In this document: positions 1-10,856 of the stretch, in pieces
Position numbering within the stretch: the stretch's first letter is position 1
How the letters are laid out: each line of letters opens with the position of its first letter
Source of the DNA: Bacteroidetes bacterium MED-G20
GTDB taxonomy: Bacteria > Bacteroidota > Bacteroidia > Flavobacteriales_D > Parvicellaceae
Reading direction: 5' to 3'
DNA: 64,000 bases
NCBI GenBank assembly: GCA_905182745.1
Contig: CAJJCR010000009.1
Location: forward strand, 1 to 64,000
Notes under the pieces: generated by a model
Databases searched by the model: none
The model's input: the letters and a program-made list of their open reading frames with translations, nothing else
What the model was told of the DNA's origin: nothing
Made by a program: the position numbers and the translations under genes

Positions 1-1078
1 AAATGGATGCTGACGATGCAACCGATGTAATTCAAGATTTACCGGAAGATGTCCAAGAAGAAGTTCTTGACGCTTTAAAAGACGAGGAACACTCCTCTGA
101 CATTTCCATGTTAATGAACTATGACGAAGATAGTGCAGGCGGTATAATGGATGTAGATTTTGTTTCTGCAGATTGGAACTGGACAGTAAAAATTGCACTT
201 CAAAAACTTAGGGAACAAGTAGAAAATGTAGATCAAGTTTATACTATTTACGTAGTGGATTCTTCTAATAAATTTAAAGGAATACTATCCCTTAAAAGAT
301 TTCTATATACGTCTGACGAAACTTTAATAAAAGATATTTATAAAAAAGATTCTATTTCAGTTTTGGCAAATGAAGACTCAGAATCTGTAGCATTAAAAAT
401 GGAGAAATACGATTTAGTTGTGGTTCCAGTTGTGGATGAAAACAACAAATTGCTTGGAAGAATTACCATTGATGATGCCCTAGATGTATTAAAGAAGAAG
501 CAGAAAAAGATTACCAGATGGCGAGTGGTATTTCTGAAAAAGTAGAATCTTCAGATTCATTATTTGTAATTAGTAGAGCAAGGTTGCCATGGTTGTTAAT
601 AGGACTAATCGGAGGAATTCTTGGGGCATATGTAATTGGCTTTTTTGAACACCAGCTAAAAGAAAACGCTGTAATGGCAACTTTTATTCCATTAATATTA
701 GCAATGGGAGGTAATGTTGGTGTCCAATCTTCGGCAATTATTGTACAATCCTTGGCTAACAATACTTTAAATTACGAATCCATATTTAAAAAATTATTTA
801 AAGAACTTCTTGTTGCATTATTCAATGGGTTTATTTGCGCCTCCATAGCTTTGATATTCTGTTGGGTTACAAGGAGTGATTTTTATCTTGCTTTAACTAT
901 AGGAGTTTCTTTAGTTGCTGTATTTACTTATGCAGGTCTTTTTGGAACATTTGTTCCACTAATTCTCAATAAATATAAAATTGATCCTGCACTTGCTACT
1001 GGGCCATTTATTACTACCACCAATGATATTATTGGATTACTCATCTATTTCTTAATAGGAATGGCTTTATACTTTTAG
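1..1078 (+). CDS. mgtE: Magnesium transporter MgtE (5' truncated, one frameshift)
   Basis: Membrane Mg2+ channel/transporter. The first frame holds the end of the cytoplasmic N domain (VIQDLPEDVQEEVLDAL) and a CBS pair; the second frame (from about 518) holds the transmembrane domain with the pore-type stretch LAMGGNVGVQSS and FITTTNDIIGLLIYF near the end. The ATG at position 3 lies inside the N domain, so the true start is before the window. The two ORFs are one gene: adding one A to the AAA near 493 turns DVLKKKQKK into DVLKEEAEKDYQMASG, which is the normal linker between CBS domain and membrane domain. The stop is followed after 2 nt by the next gene, so the two are probably co-transcribed. 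Family assignment is firm; the frameshift is inferred to be a sequence error. Confidence 0.9.
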
Positions 1079-1080
1079 TC

Positions 1081-2016
1081 ATGAGAATTGCTCTTCTAGA
1101 TGATTTTTCCCCAATTTTAAATCAGACTCTATCCAGTTGGAAGTGGCAGGTTATTAATGGCCAAAATTGGACTCTAGAAGATTTTAAAAAAAATGCCAGC
1201 CAATTAGAAGGAATTATAATTAGATCTAAATTCCCATTGGACAGAGAGCATCTTACATTAGCAAAAAAATTAAAATTTATAGCTAGACCTGGGTCTGGAT
1301 TAGAAAATATTGATTTAAAATATTGTGAAGAAAATAATATAGACGTTTTTCGAAGTCCTGAAGGAAATAGAGATGCCTTAGCAGAACATACATTGGGAAT
1401 GCTTCTTTCTCTTGTCAACCATTTAAATATTGCAAATAGTGAAGTTAGAAACAATATTTGGGAAAGAGAAAAAAATAGAGGGACTGAGCTAAAAGGAAAA
1501 GTAATGGCCATTATTGGATATGGATATATGGGGAAAGCATTTGCTCAAAGACTTAATGGATTTGAAATGGAAGTTATTGCATATGACAAATACATTTCTG
1601 GATTTGGTACTAATCATGTAAAAGAAGTTAATTTGGAAGAAATATTTCAAAGAGCAGATTTTGTCAGTTTACACACTCCGTTAAGCAGTGAAACAATTGG
1701 AATAATGAATAGCTCTTTTTTTGAAAAATTTAAAAAACCTTTTATTGTCATCAATACTGCCAGAGGAAAATCCCTTATTGTGGAAGATTTAATCAATTCT
1801 TTAAACTCCAATAAAATAATTGGTGCCTGTTTAGATGTTCTAGATGTTGAATCTTCAAATTTTAGTCTTAACAAGGGCGAAAATCAAAGTTTTAAAAAGC
1901 TTAAAAAATTTAACAATGTTGTCTTAAGTCCTCATATTGCTGGCTGGAGCTTCGAATCAAAAGAAAAAATGGCACAAGTAATTTTAGAAAAAATTCATCG
2001 AAAATTTATATTATAA
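1081..2016 (+). CDS. D-isomer-specific 2-hydroxyacid dehydrogenase
   Basis: NAD-dependent oxidoreductase of the phosphoglycerate/D-lactate dehydrogenase family, 311 aa, intact. The Rossmann signature IIGYGYMGKAFAQRL lies near residue 142. The catalytic Arg is in INTARGKS, the Glu in the DVLDVES region and the His in SPHIAGWS, all in the usual order. The N-terminal substrate domain contains RPGSGLENID. The length fits the short form without the C-terminal ACT domain of SerA, so the substrate could be 3-phosphoglycerate or another 2-hydroxyacid; I cannot decide from sequence alone. It sits 2 nt after mgtE and 14 nt before the symporter gene. Confidence 0.85.
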   Translation: MRIALLDDFSPILNQTLSSWKWQVINGQNWTLEDFKKNASQLEGIIIRSKFPLDREHLTLAKKLKFIARPGSGLENIDLKYCEENNIDVFRSPEGNRDALAEHTLGMLLSLVNHLNIANSEVRNNIWEREKNRGTELKGKVMAIIGYGYMGKAFAQRLNGFEMEVIAYDKYISGFGTNHVKEVNLEEIFQRADFVSLHTPLSSETIGIMNSSFFEKFKKPFIVINTARGKSLIVEDLINSLNSNKIIGACLDVLDVESSNFSLNKGENQSFKKLKKFNNVVLSPHIAGWSFESKEKMAQVILEKIHRKFIL

Positions 2017-2030
2017 CAACTATTATCAAG

Positions 2031-3475
2031 ATGAATAAATCAATATTATATAAAATTATAGGTCCACTTCTCTTCCTTTCAACTTTATTTTTAAATCCAC
2101 CCGATGAAATGACGGAAAATGGTTTTAGACTACTAGGTATTATTCTGTGGATGGCAGTATGGTGGATTAGTGAAGTAGTGCCAATAGCAGTTACTGCTCT
2201 ACTACCAATAATTTTATTCCCTTCCACGAATGTGCTAAATATTCAAGAAACAGGTTCCAACTATGGGCATAAATATATTTTCTTGTTTATTGGTGGTTTT
2301 ATCTTAGCAAACGCCATTCAAAAATGGAATCTTCATAAAAGAATTGCATTAAATATCATATTAAGATTAGGTGGAAGCAATGATAAAATCATATTGGGAT
2401 TTATGCTAGCAACTGGATTTCTTTCCATGTGGATTTCTAATACCGCAACAACTGTAATGATGCTACCAATTGCATTATCTGTTATCAATCAAGTGAAGGA
2501 TCATCCTGACACACTAAAAAATGAAAATAAAATTTTCGGAAAGGCATTAATGCTAGCAGTAGCCTACAGTGCTTCTGCTGGTGGGATAGCTACTTTAATT
2601 GGAACACCACCAAACTTAATATTTGCAGGTTTCGTTCAAGATAATTTCAATATTGAAATTTCATTTTTTCAGTGGATGAAGATTGGTCTTCCAGTATCCA
2701 TTATTTTAATGTTTTTTATTTGGTGGTTCTTAACAAAAGTTGCTTTTAAACTAAATAAAGTTGGGTTTCCTGGGGGGAAGAATGAGATTAAAAGGCTTTT
2801 AAAGGATATGGGAGGAATTAGCAATGAAGAAAAGAAAATTCTTTTTGTATTTACCATTACTATACTCTGTTGGATATTTAGAAAAAACACCATAAATCTT
2901 CTAATACCAAATTTTGACGACAGTATGATTGCAATTTCAAGTGCAATTATTTTATTCATTTTGCCTTCCAAAACAAATAAAGAGCCATTAATGAAATGGA
3001 AAGACGCTGTATCTATTCCATGGGGAATACTCTTGCTTTTTGGAGGTGGATTATCCATTGCTAAGGGATTTCAAGCTACTGGATTAGACAATTGGATTGG
3101 TGAGCAATTGACTTTTATCTCCTTTTCAAGTGCATTTATTGTTATTCTTACTATTAGTTGCGGGGGTAAACTTTCTTACTGAACTCACCTCTAATATGGC
3201 AACTACAGCTATGCTTCTACCAGTAATGATTCCATGTAGCTTCTCTTAATGGGTATTAATCCTTATCTACTGCTTGTAGGGACAACGCTGGCGGCTTCTT
3301 GTGCGCATTTATGTTGCCAGTTGCAACTCCGCCAAATGCGGTTGTATTTGGATCAAAACTGCTAAGTATAGCTGATATGGTAAAAGCTGGAATTCTCATA
3401 AACCTTTTTTCTATACTATTAATTCTATTAATGGTTTATTTCGGAATGCCTTTTATATGGAACTTAACTATTTAA
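2031..3475 (+). CDS. SLC13/DASS-type sodium:dicarboxylate or sulfate symporter (frameshifted at 3' end)
   Basis: Multi-pass inner membrane anion symporter. The intact frame (2031-3182) carries the first SNT motif, WISNTATTVMMLPIA, and the IGTPPNLIF loop. The frame then breaks near 3160, but the downstream DNA continues the protein in other frames: NFLTELTSNMATTAMLLPV (the second SNT motif), then PYLLLVGTTLAASCAFMLPV, ATPPNAVVFGSK and a final membrane segment ending YFGMPFIWNLTI-stop. At least three indels between about 3160 and 3310 are needed to join these. The ORF-track stop at 3182 is therefore not the biological end. Both halves of the inverted repeat of this family are present, so the gene was probably functional and the breaks are likely sequence errors. 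The transported anion cannot be named. Confidence 0.85.
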
Positions 3476-3496
3476 AGTTTTACAACTCTTAGTTCT

Positions 3497-5375
3497 TCAA
3501 CTTCGTTTACCAAACTTTACTTTCAATAGATAGATACCCTTTTGAAAATTTATTAAGGAGATAATTTCTCCTAATTGCTTATCTATTAATTTGCCATTTA
3601 TATCAAAAATATAGGTTTCAAAAGGTCCATTACTGGAATTAGATTTTAATTGTATGTTGTCAATAGTGATACTTGGATATGCAATTAGAGATTGTTTTTT
3701 TAATGAATTAAAACTGCTTTGATTTTCTCCATTGAATGCCCCAATATTGGGGGGTGAGATATTGGAAACAAGATTCCCAAAATAATCCTTTCCACCATTA
3801 TTATTTAAATAGTTCGTCGAGTCATTACTTCCAGAAATTAGTTTTCCATTACCAATTGCTATACTATTATTTTGAATTTTATAAAGTAATGGGTTATTTA
3901 CACCCTGACTAGAGGCATTGACTAAATGAGGATCTTCAAAAATGGCATTATTCAATAAATCACTATCTAAATCTATACGAGAAGAATCGAAAAAAATATT
4001 GTGACTTATATTTAAAGTATTGGATGTGTTTTGTAATAAAGTTGGAATTTTATTTCCATAGCTTCCAACATAAATTAAATTATTATAAAGATGAACATCT
4101 CCAATATTTGGCCAAAAATATATTTCAGGGTTAAGAGAGTCATTTAAAAAAATAGTATTGTTGTAAATAAAACTTCCTACGTTAGGGCATCTTGGCCCTG
4201 ATCCACAATAATTAGATATCCAAAATATTTTTCCTTTTTTATCCCAATTTATATTGTTAGGATCTACTCTGTAACCATCATTTACACTAATATTATATCT
4301 ATAACCACAGTTGATGTTGTCCCCTAAAATCTCTGCGAAACCTCCTTCATTGTTGTAACTATAGTTGTATTGAAATACAACATTTTCATTTCCATAATCT
4401 ATGTGAGCACCGTAAGAATCTTGTGGTCCATGAGCATTCATGAAATAATTATGTTGGACAATTACATCTTTACAGTCAAAGGTCCATAACCCACTTCCTC
4501 TTTTCCACATTCTGGAGTCTACACTAGAACCAGTATGGTTAAATGAACAATTTTGAACTAGTATGTTTTTAGACTTATTGGGAACAAAACCAGAACCGCC
4601 AGTATTTTCAAAATTACAATCCAAAATTTGAAAATATTTGTTTTTCACACTGTCAATATTATTTAACCCAACTGACTTTATCCAAATCCCATAATGTCCA
4701 GTTTGTGAAAAATCACAATGTGAAATTTCTACATTGGAAATAATATTAAATAGAGAATTTACTGAATCAGATTGCGATTCAAACTTAACCCCATAACCTT
4801 TATGAATATTTTGACTTAATACTGGACTTGGATAAATGTCGTGTATTTGTAAATTGTTTATAGAAAAGCCAGCCAAAGACCTAGAAGTAGCAACTATTTT
4901 AATTCCAAAACGAATATTTTTTCCGGATCCCCAAGTATTAGAAGCACCTGAAAAACCAGTAAGTAACTTAATATTTCCTAACGAATCTAGATGAGAATTA
5001 TGATTTGAAATTTCTAAATTATTAATACTTATATAATCGTTATTATATAATAAAATACAAGATTGATATCCATCGCCATTAATTATAGCTTTTTCTATTC
5101 CACCATAAGTGTCAACAACAATTGGATGTATTGAGTCCCCTGAACCTTTCAACCAGAACATGCCATGAAAAGTATCTTGAGACTTAAACAGAATAGAGTC
5201 CCCGGGATAAAAATTAAAAGTATTGAGTCTAGAAATTGTTTTTATGGGGTTTTGTAAACTAAGTCCAGAATTTGAATCATTTCCTAGAGAATTACTTATA
5301 AAATAAGTTGTAGCATTAATACTTACAAACGAAGAAAGTAAGTAAACAAGAAATATATATTTTCTAGTACTGCAT
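3497..5375 (-). CDS. Secreted right-handed beta-helix protein with T9SS C-terminal sorting domain
   Basis: Predicted secreted, parallel beta-helix (pectate-lyase-like fold) protein of about 625 aa. The ORF track starts at an internal Met (5161). Reading on upstream in the same frame gives a protein start typical of the family, INATTYFISNSLGND, followed by the motif NPIKTISRLN. The hydrophobic signal peptide (MSTRKYIFLVYLLSSFVSINA) is reached from the ATG at 5375 if the single C at 5372 is an extra base. The middle has many Asn-rich turns (VQNCSFNHTG, NYFMNAHG). The C-terminus (LIAYPSITIDN ... GIYLLKVKFG) resembles a type A sorting domain, indicating export by the type IX system. Catalytic residues cannot be assigned, so it may be a polysaccharide lyase or a non-enzymatic helix protein. 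It is convergent with the symporter gene. Confidence 0.75.
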
Positions 5376-5486
5376 CGTTAATTTAAAATGACCTATACTA
5401 ATTAATAAAGCTTAAATTTTTTAAACTAATATACATAGTTTGAAAATAAATAAAAAAGGAAAATTATGTAGTTTAAATTATCTGAA

Positions 5487-8400
5487 TTAATTAACCATTT
5501 GCCAAGTTCCACTACTAATTAATGGTTCTGCTTGTTTAAACTTCATTTCTTTGGTTTCGCCATTTTGAAGATTTAAAATTTTAACTCTTTCATTTCTGCC
5601 AGGTTTTTTAGCAACCATTACCGGAGAATGTTTTACAGGCTGTCCAGATTGGTTCTGCTGAGCCATTTCGCTATTCATTCTTGTAGATTGAGCAACATCT
5701 TCTCTCCCTGCTTTTAACTTGCTAAAGTCTTGTTTTGGTCTTGGATTATTTTCAGAAGATAGAGTTTGTTCATTAGGATCATGAAGTTGGGCTTTCATTA
5801 AAAATGAAATAATATCTCTATTCATTTTATCCATCATAGACTGAAAAAGTTCGTATCCTTCCAGCTTATATATTAACAGTGGGTCTTTCTGTTCGTACTG
5901 TGCATGGTAAACACTTTGCTTAAGAAAATCCATTTCTCTTAAGTGCTCTTTCCACTCATTGTCGATGAAAGCAAGAGTGATATTTCTCTCTAAAGCTTTA
6001 AGCGCTTCTAAGCCTTCGGTTTCATATACTTTACTAAGTTTTGCAACTACCTTCATGGCTCTTCTTCCATCTGTAAATGGAATCACAATATTATCTATTT
6101 TATCCGATTGGTTTTCGTGAATATTTTTAATTACTGGAAAAATATTTGATTTAATATTTGCAGTTTTTCGTAAATATTTTTCTTTAGCCTCTTGGTATAA
6201 ATCTTCTGTTAACGTATTTGAATCTTTTTCTAAAAATTCTTTTTCACTAAATGGAGACTCTATACCAAAACTTGTTATCACATTGTAATTGAAATCTTCA
6301 AAATCAGAATTTTGTTGTGTGTTTACAACTGTTATGTTGCAAATATCATAAATCATGTTATCTATATCAAGATCTAGTTTATCCCCAAACAAAGCATTTT
6401 TTCTTCTGTTGTAAATAGCAGTTCTTTGACTATTCATTACATCGTCAAACTCCAATAATCTTTTTCTTATCCCAAAATTATTTTCCTCCACTTTTTTCTG
6501 AGCTCTTTCAATAGATTTGGTAATCATAGAGTGCTGAATAACTTCTCCTTCCTTATGGCCCATTCTATCCATCATTTTAGCAATTCTTTCAGAGCCAAAA
6601 AGTCTCATTAAATTATCTTCCAGAGAAACAAAAAACTGGAGTAGAACCTGGATCACCCTGTCTACCGGATCTTCCTCTAAGTTGTCTGTCTACTCTTCTT
6701 GAATCGTGTCTTTCGGTACCTATTATTGCTAGTCCCCCTTGCTCTTTAACTCCTTCTCCTAGTTTAATATCTGTTCCTCTACCTGCCATATTTGTGGCAA
6801 TAGTTACTGTCCCTGGCTTTCCAGCTTCAGCAACTACTTCTGCCTCTTTTTGATGCAATTTTGCATTTAAAACCTGATGAGCTAATTTCTTTTACTTTAA
6901 GCATTCTGATAAAATCTCAGATATCTTCTACAGACTGTGGTTCCAACTAAAACAGGTTGCCTTTGGCACGCATATTTTTCAATTCGTCAATAAGCATGGT
7001 ACTTTTCTCTTTCAGTTTTAAATACTAAATCATTTTATCGTTTCTTGATAATGGTTTATTGGTGTGTGGAATTGCAACAACATCTAATTTATAAATATCC
7101 ATAAGTTCCTCAGCTTCAGTTCTGCCGTACCAGTCATTCCAGCCAACTTGTGGTACATTCTAAAGTAATTTTGAAGGTTAGTGTGCATAGGTTTGAGTTG
7201 CAGCTTCAATTTTTACATTTTCTTTCGCTTCAATTGCTTGGTGAAGACCATCAGAATATCTTCTACCATCCATTATTCTTCCAGTTTGCTCATCAACAAT
7301 CTTTACCTTATTCTCCATTACAACATACTCTATATCTTTTTCAAATAAAGAATATGCTTTTAGGAGTTGATTCATGGATGTGATTCTCTCTGCTTTATCG
7401 TATAATCAGACATCATCTGTCTTTCATTTCTACTCTTTTTTGAGCATCTGGGTTTTTTGTTCTATTTCAACAACTTTTGCTACCAATATCTGGAAGAATA
7501 TAAAATTCAGGATCGTTTTCGCCAGATATTAAATCAATTCCTTTTTCTGTTAAATCAATCGTATTATTTTTTTCATCAATCACAAAATATAGTAATTCAT
7601 CTGCCTTTGGCATTTCCTTAGCATTGTCTTGTAGATAAAAATTTTCTGTCTTTTGTAAGTGAATTTTAATTCCAGGTTCACTTAAATATTTAATAAGAGC
7701 TTTGTTTTTTGGAAGTCCTCGAAAAGATCTAAAAAGAGACAAAGATCCTTCTTCAAATAATGCTTTTTGTTGTTTTTTATCTAATCCCTCTTGCTCCGAT
7801 TTGGCAATTTTAGTTTTAGCCTCGTTTAACAGAGTATTGATAAGTTTTTTCTGGCTGGCAACAAGCTTCTCAACTTTGGGCTTTAATGCAACATATTCTT
7901 GTTGGTCGCCTTTAGCTACTGGTCCAGAAATAATTAATGGTGTTCTAGCATCATCAATTAAAACAGAATCTACCTCATCAATAATAGCGTAATGATGCTT
8001 TCTTTGAACCAAACCATCGGTTTCAGAAACCATATTATCTCGCAAATAATCAAATCCAAATTCATTATTGGTTCCGAATGTAATATCTGCATTGTAGGCT
8101 TTTATTCTTTCTGGTGAATGGGGTTGGTACAAATCTATACAGTCTACTGATAAGCCATGAAATTGGTATAAAGGGCCCATCCATTGAGCATCTCTTTTTG
8201 CCAAATAATCATTCACTGTAATTACATGAACTCCTCTACCTACCAATGCGTTTAGATAAACAGGTAAAGTAGCAACTAATGTTTTACCCTCACCAGTCAT
8301 CATTTCTGCAATTTTACCTTTGTGAAGAGCTGCTCCACCCATAAGTTGAACATCGTAATGAACCATTGACCATTCCACTGGAGTTCCTGCTGCATCCCAA

Positions 8401-8871
8401 CTATTTTTCCAAATAGCATGTTCCCCTTTGATTTCGACAACATCTAATTTAATGAGAAAGTTCTTGGTCATTTTCGTTTGCCGTCACCTTTAAAAATCCA
8501 TTTTCAGATAATCTTCTTGCAGTTTCTTTAACAACAGCAAATGCGTCTGGCATAATCTCTAAAAGTGTAGATTCTATTACTTCATTTTCTTGAATTTCAA
8601 GTGCATCAATTTTGTCGTAAATAGCTTCTTTCTCAGAAATATCTAAATCGGAGTTAGCTTTCTGTTTTAAATCTGTAATTTCTTTTTGAGTCGCCTCGCA
8701 TGAATTTTCCAGTGTTTTCTTGAACTCTGAAGTTTTAGTTCTAAGTTCATCATCGCTCAAATTAATTAGTTTTTCAGAAAATTGATTGGTGGCTTCTACA
8801 ACTGGAAAAAGCTCATCAAGATCTTTCTTGTTTTTATCACCAAATAATTTTTTTAGAATACCATCAAACAT
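5487..8871 (-). CDS. secA: Preprotein translocase ATPase SecA (multiple frameshifts)
   Basis: Motor ATPase of the Sec pathway. Five ORF pieces read in order along the minus strand: 8871-8449 (N-terminus, long charged coiled segment), 8471-7467 (Walker [13 protein letters not shown]-type IDEVDS, PPXD region), 7375-7178, 6858-6613 ([27 protein letters not shown]) and 5487-6656 from 6656 down (wing and scaffold: [34 protein letters not shown]). The region 6858-7178 also matches SecA ([13 protein letters not shown]) in shifted frames. The total span gives about 1,128 aa, the usual size for Bacteroidetes SecA. The end has [11 protein letters not shown] and no CPCGSGKKYKKC zinc motif. SecA is essential, so at least five indels here point to bad sequence rather than a pseudogene. 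Confidence 0.9.
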
Positions 8872-8890
8872 TTTATAAAATTTCGGAAAA

Positions 8891-8923
8891 CAAAAATAGG
8901 TGAATAGTTGGAATTATTAGCAA
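8891..8923 (-). promoter_or_regulatory. Candidate Bacteroidetes-type promoter for secA
   Basis: On the minus strand TATTTTTG (8898-8891) fits the -7 consensus TAnnTTTG, with TTG (8923-8921) 22 nt upstream. It lies about 20 nt before the secA ATG. The spacing is at the long end of the accepted range. Confidence 0.4.
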
Positions 8924-8964
8924 GAATAATTCTAAAAAAAATAATGAATAAAGAAATGGAGGTT

Positions 8965-9186
8965 TTAGTATTCGTCTTCGTTAAAAAAGAAATCGTCTTT
9001 TGTTGGATAATCAGGCCAAATTTCTTCAATTGTATCATAAATTTCACCTTCATCTTCAATTGCTTGAAGATTCTCAACAACTTCTAAAGGGGAACCTGTC
9101 CTCATAGCAAAGTCAATTAGCTCATCTTTGGCTGCGGGCCAAGGAGCATCTTCTAAATATCTAGCAAGTTCTAAAGTCCAATACAT
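8965..9186 (-). CDS. DUF2795 family small protein
   Basis: Small acidic protein, 73 aa from the second in-frame Met (MYWTLELARYLEDAPWPAAKD). I chose this start over the track start at 9210 because homologs known to me begin MYWTLELA and because the longer start would place the ATG inside the -7 promoter motif. The residues DAPWPAAKDELIDFA and EIWPDYPTKDDFFFNEDEY match the DUF2795 proteins common in Bacteroidetes, whose function is unknown. It lies about 90 nt upstream of secA on the same strand and has its own promoter motif. Confidence 0.8.
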   Translation of the reverse strand: MYWTLELARYLEDAPWPAAKDELIDFAMRTGSPLEVVENLQAIEDEGEIYDTIEEIWPDYPTKDDFFFNEDEY

Positions 9187-9207
9187 AAAAAAGGTTATAA
9201 GAATTGG

Positions 9208-9236
9208 CAAAAGTAATTTTTTTAACGACTCCGCAA
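9208..9236 (-). promoter_or_regulatory. Bacteroidetes-type promoter for the DUF2795 gene
   Basis: Minus strand TTG (9236-9234), an 18-nt spacer, then TACTTTTG (9215-9208), which fits TAnnTTTG exactly. It ends about 21 nt upstream of the ATG at 9186, leaving a short leader. Confidence 0.55.
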
Positions 9237-9257
9237 AGAATTTTCAAAAAAAATTAA

Positions 9258-9822
9258 TTATTTTTTAATATCGTTTTTGATTGGAATCCATGGTTTTTCA
9301 GGTATTTTAAGATCAAAAAGCACCTTTCTAGCCATTACAAATAAAAAATCAGAAAGTCTATTTAAGTATTTAATTATAATTGGATTAACTTTTTGAATTT
9401 CTGCAGTTTCTATAGTTAGTCTTTCGGCTCTTCTACAAACACATCTTGCCAGATGACAATAAGAGGATATTGAATGACCTCCTGGTAAAATAAAATTTTT
9501 CATTTCTGGAAGGATTTCTTGCATATCATCGATGGACTTTCTCCAACTCTAAAATAGGTTCATCCTCTAATTTTGGAAGATGTACCATCATTTTTTCATT
9601 GTCGCCAGTAGCTAAATAAGATCCTATAGTAAATAATTCCTCTTGAATTTTGACCAGCATATCAGCTTCTTTAGTCTCAATATTATCTTTAATCAAGCCA
9701 ATCCAAGAATTTAACTCATCTACAGTTCCATAAGCTTGAATACTTAAGTGGTGTTTTTTTACTCTTTCCCCTCCAAATAATGAAGTTTCTCCTTGGTCTC
9801 CAGATTTTGTGTAGATTTTCAT
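9258..9822 (-). CDS. PduO-type cob(I)alamin adenosyltransferase (one frameshift)
   Basis: Transfers adenosyl from ATP to cob(I)alamin to make adenosylcobalamin. The first frame starts MKIYTKSGDQGETSLFGG, the ATP-binding signature of the PduO family, and continues YGTVDELNSWIG. The second frame carries FILPGGHSISSYCHLARCVCRRAERL and YLNRLSDFLFVMAR, both diagnostic. They join near 9525 (ELEKV to DDMQEILPEMKNF) with a single-base correction, giving about 187 aa. The start overlaps the dusB stop by 4 nt (ATGA), so the two genes are translationally coupled. The protein shows that the cell uses B12; no B12-dependent enzyme is in this window. Confidence 0.88.
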
Positions 9823-10808
9823 ATTAACTCTAATTCAAATTGATTTACAATTCCATTTAACACTTCAAATAATTCATCTTTAGATTCTAAAGTAACTAAT
9901 TGTGTTCTAATAGGTTTGAAATTTGGTATTCCCTTAAAATAATTTGCATAATGTCTTCTCATTTCTACAATCCCTACCCTATCTCCTTTCCATCTAATAC
10001 TAAAATCTAGATGCTCTTTTACAACTTTTACTCTCTCTTCAAGTGAAGGCATAGCCAAATTATTTCCTGTTTTTAAAAAATGCTTTATTTGATTAAAAAA
10101 CCAAGGATTTCCAATACTTGCTCTACCAATCATAATTCCGTCAACTCCGTAAATGTTTTTATATCTCAAAGCTTTTTCAGGTGAATTAATATCTCCATTT
10201 CCAAAGACTGGAATTTGCATTCTCGGGTTGTTTTTAACTTCCGAAATTAATGACCAATCCGCTTCCCCTTTATACATTTGGGAACGAGTTCTTCCGTGAA
10301 TAGATATTGCTTTAATGCCGACATCTTGCAGCCTCTCAGCTGCATCTACAATATATTTTGAGTTCTCATCCCATCCCAACCTAGTTTTAACTGTGACAGG
10401 CAGATTTGTAGAGTTTACTATCTCTTTGGTCATTTCCACCATTTTAGGAATGTCCTTAAGAATACCAGCACCTGCACCTTTACAAGCAACTTTTTTAACT
10501 GGACAACCATAGTTTATATCAATAATATCTGGATTTGCTTTTTGACACATTTCAGTGGCTTTTCTCATTGAAGATATTTCCGAACCAAAAATCTGAATTC
10601 CAATAGGTCTTTCGTACTCAAAAATATCTAATTTCTGAAGACTTTTAGTAGCATCTCTAATGAGTCCTTCTGAAGATATGAATTCTGTATACATCATATC
10701 AGCACCATATTTCTTACACAAGGCTCTAAAAGGAGGGTCGCTTACATCCTCCATTGGGGCTAGCAAAAGCGGGAAATCTCCCAAAGATATGTCACCTATT
10801 TTTACCAT
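9819..10808 (-). CDS. dusB: tRNA-dihydrouridine synthase DusB
   Basis: Flavin-dependent reductase that makes dihydrouridine in tRNA, 329 aa, intact. The N-terminus LLLAPMEDVSDPPFRALC is the FMN-binding TIM-barrel entry. NYGCPVKKV holds the catalytic Cys (about residue 102), SIHGRTRSQMYKGEADW is typical, and VFGNGDI plus GVDGIMIGRASIGNPW are the phosphate-binding strands. The C-terminal helical domain contains MRRHYANYFKGIP. It precedes the cobalamin adenosyltransferase with a 4-nt overlap and is divergent from the CPBP protease gene. A possible -7 element, TAACTTTG, lies at 10826-10819 on the minus strand, but no TTG is correctly spaced from it. Confidence 0.93.
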   Translation of the reverse strand: MVKIGDISLGDFPLLLAPMEDVSDPPFRALCKKYGADMMYTEFISSEGLIRDATKSLQKLDIFEYERPIGIQIFGSEISSMRKATEMCQKANPDIIDINYGCPVKKVACKGAGAGILKDIPKMVEMTKEIVNSTNLPVTVKTRLGWDENSKYIVDAAERLQDVGIKAISIHGRTRSQMYKGEADWSLISEVKNNPRMQIPVFGNGDINSPEKALRYKNIYGVDGIMIGRASIGNPWFFNQIKHFLKTGNNLAMPSLEERVKVVKEHLDFSIRWKGDRVGIVEMRRHYANYFKGIPNFKPIRTQLVTLESKDELFEVLNGIVNQFELELI

Positions 10809-10856
10809 AAGTTTTTTGCAAAGTTATGTATTAACAACTAATTACTATATTTCGAC

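Noticed and set aside
7150-7383. Plus-strand 77-aa ORF inside the gap of secA
   Set aside because: Its reverse complement encodes SecA sequence ([22 protein letters not shown]), so it is a shadow.
5487-8871. Programmed frameshifting or a pseudogene in secA
   Set aside because: There are too many scattered breaks for recoding, and the gene is essential; sequence error explains it better.
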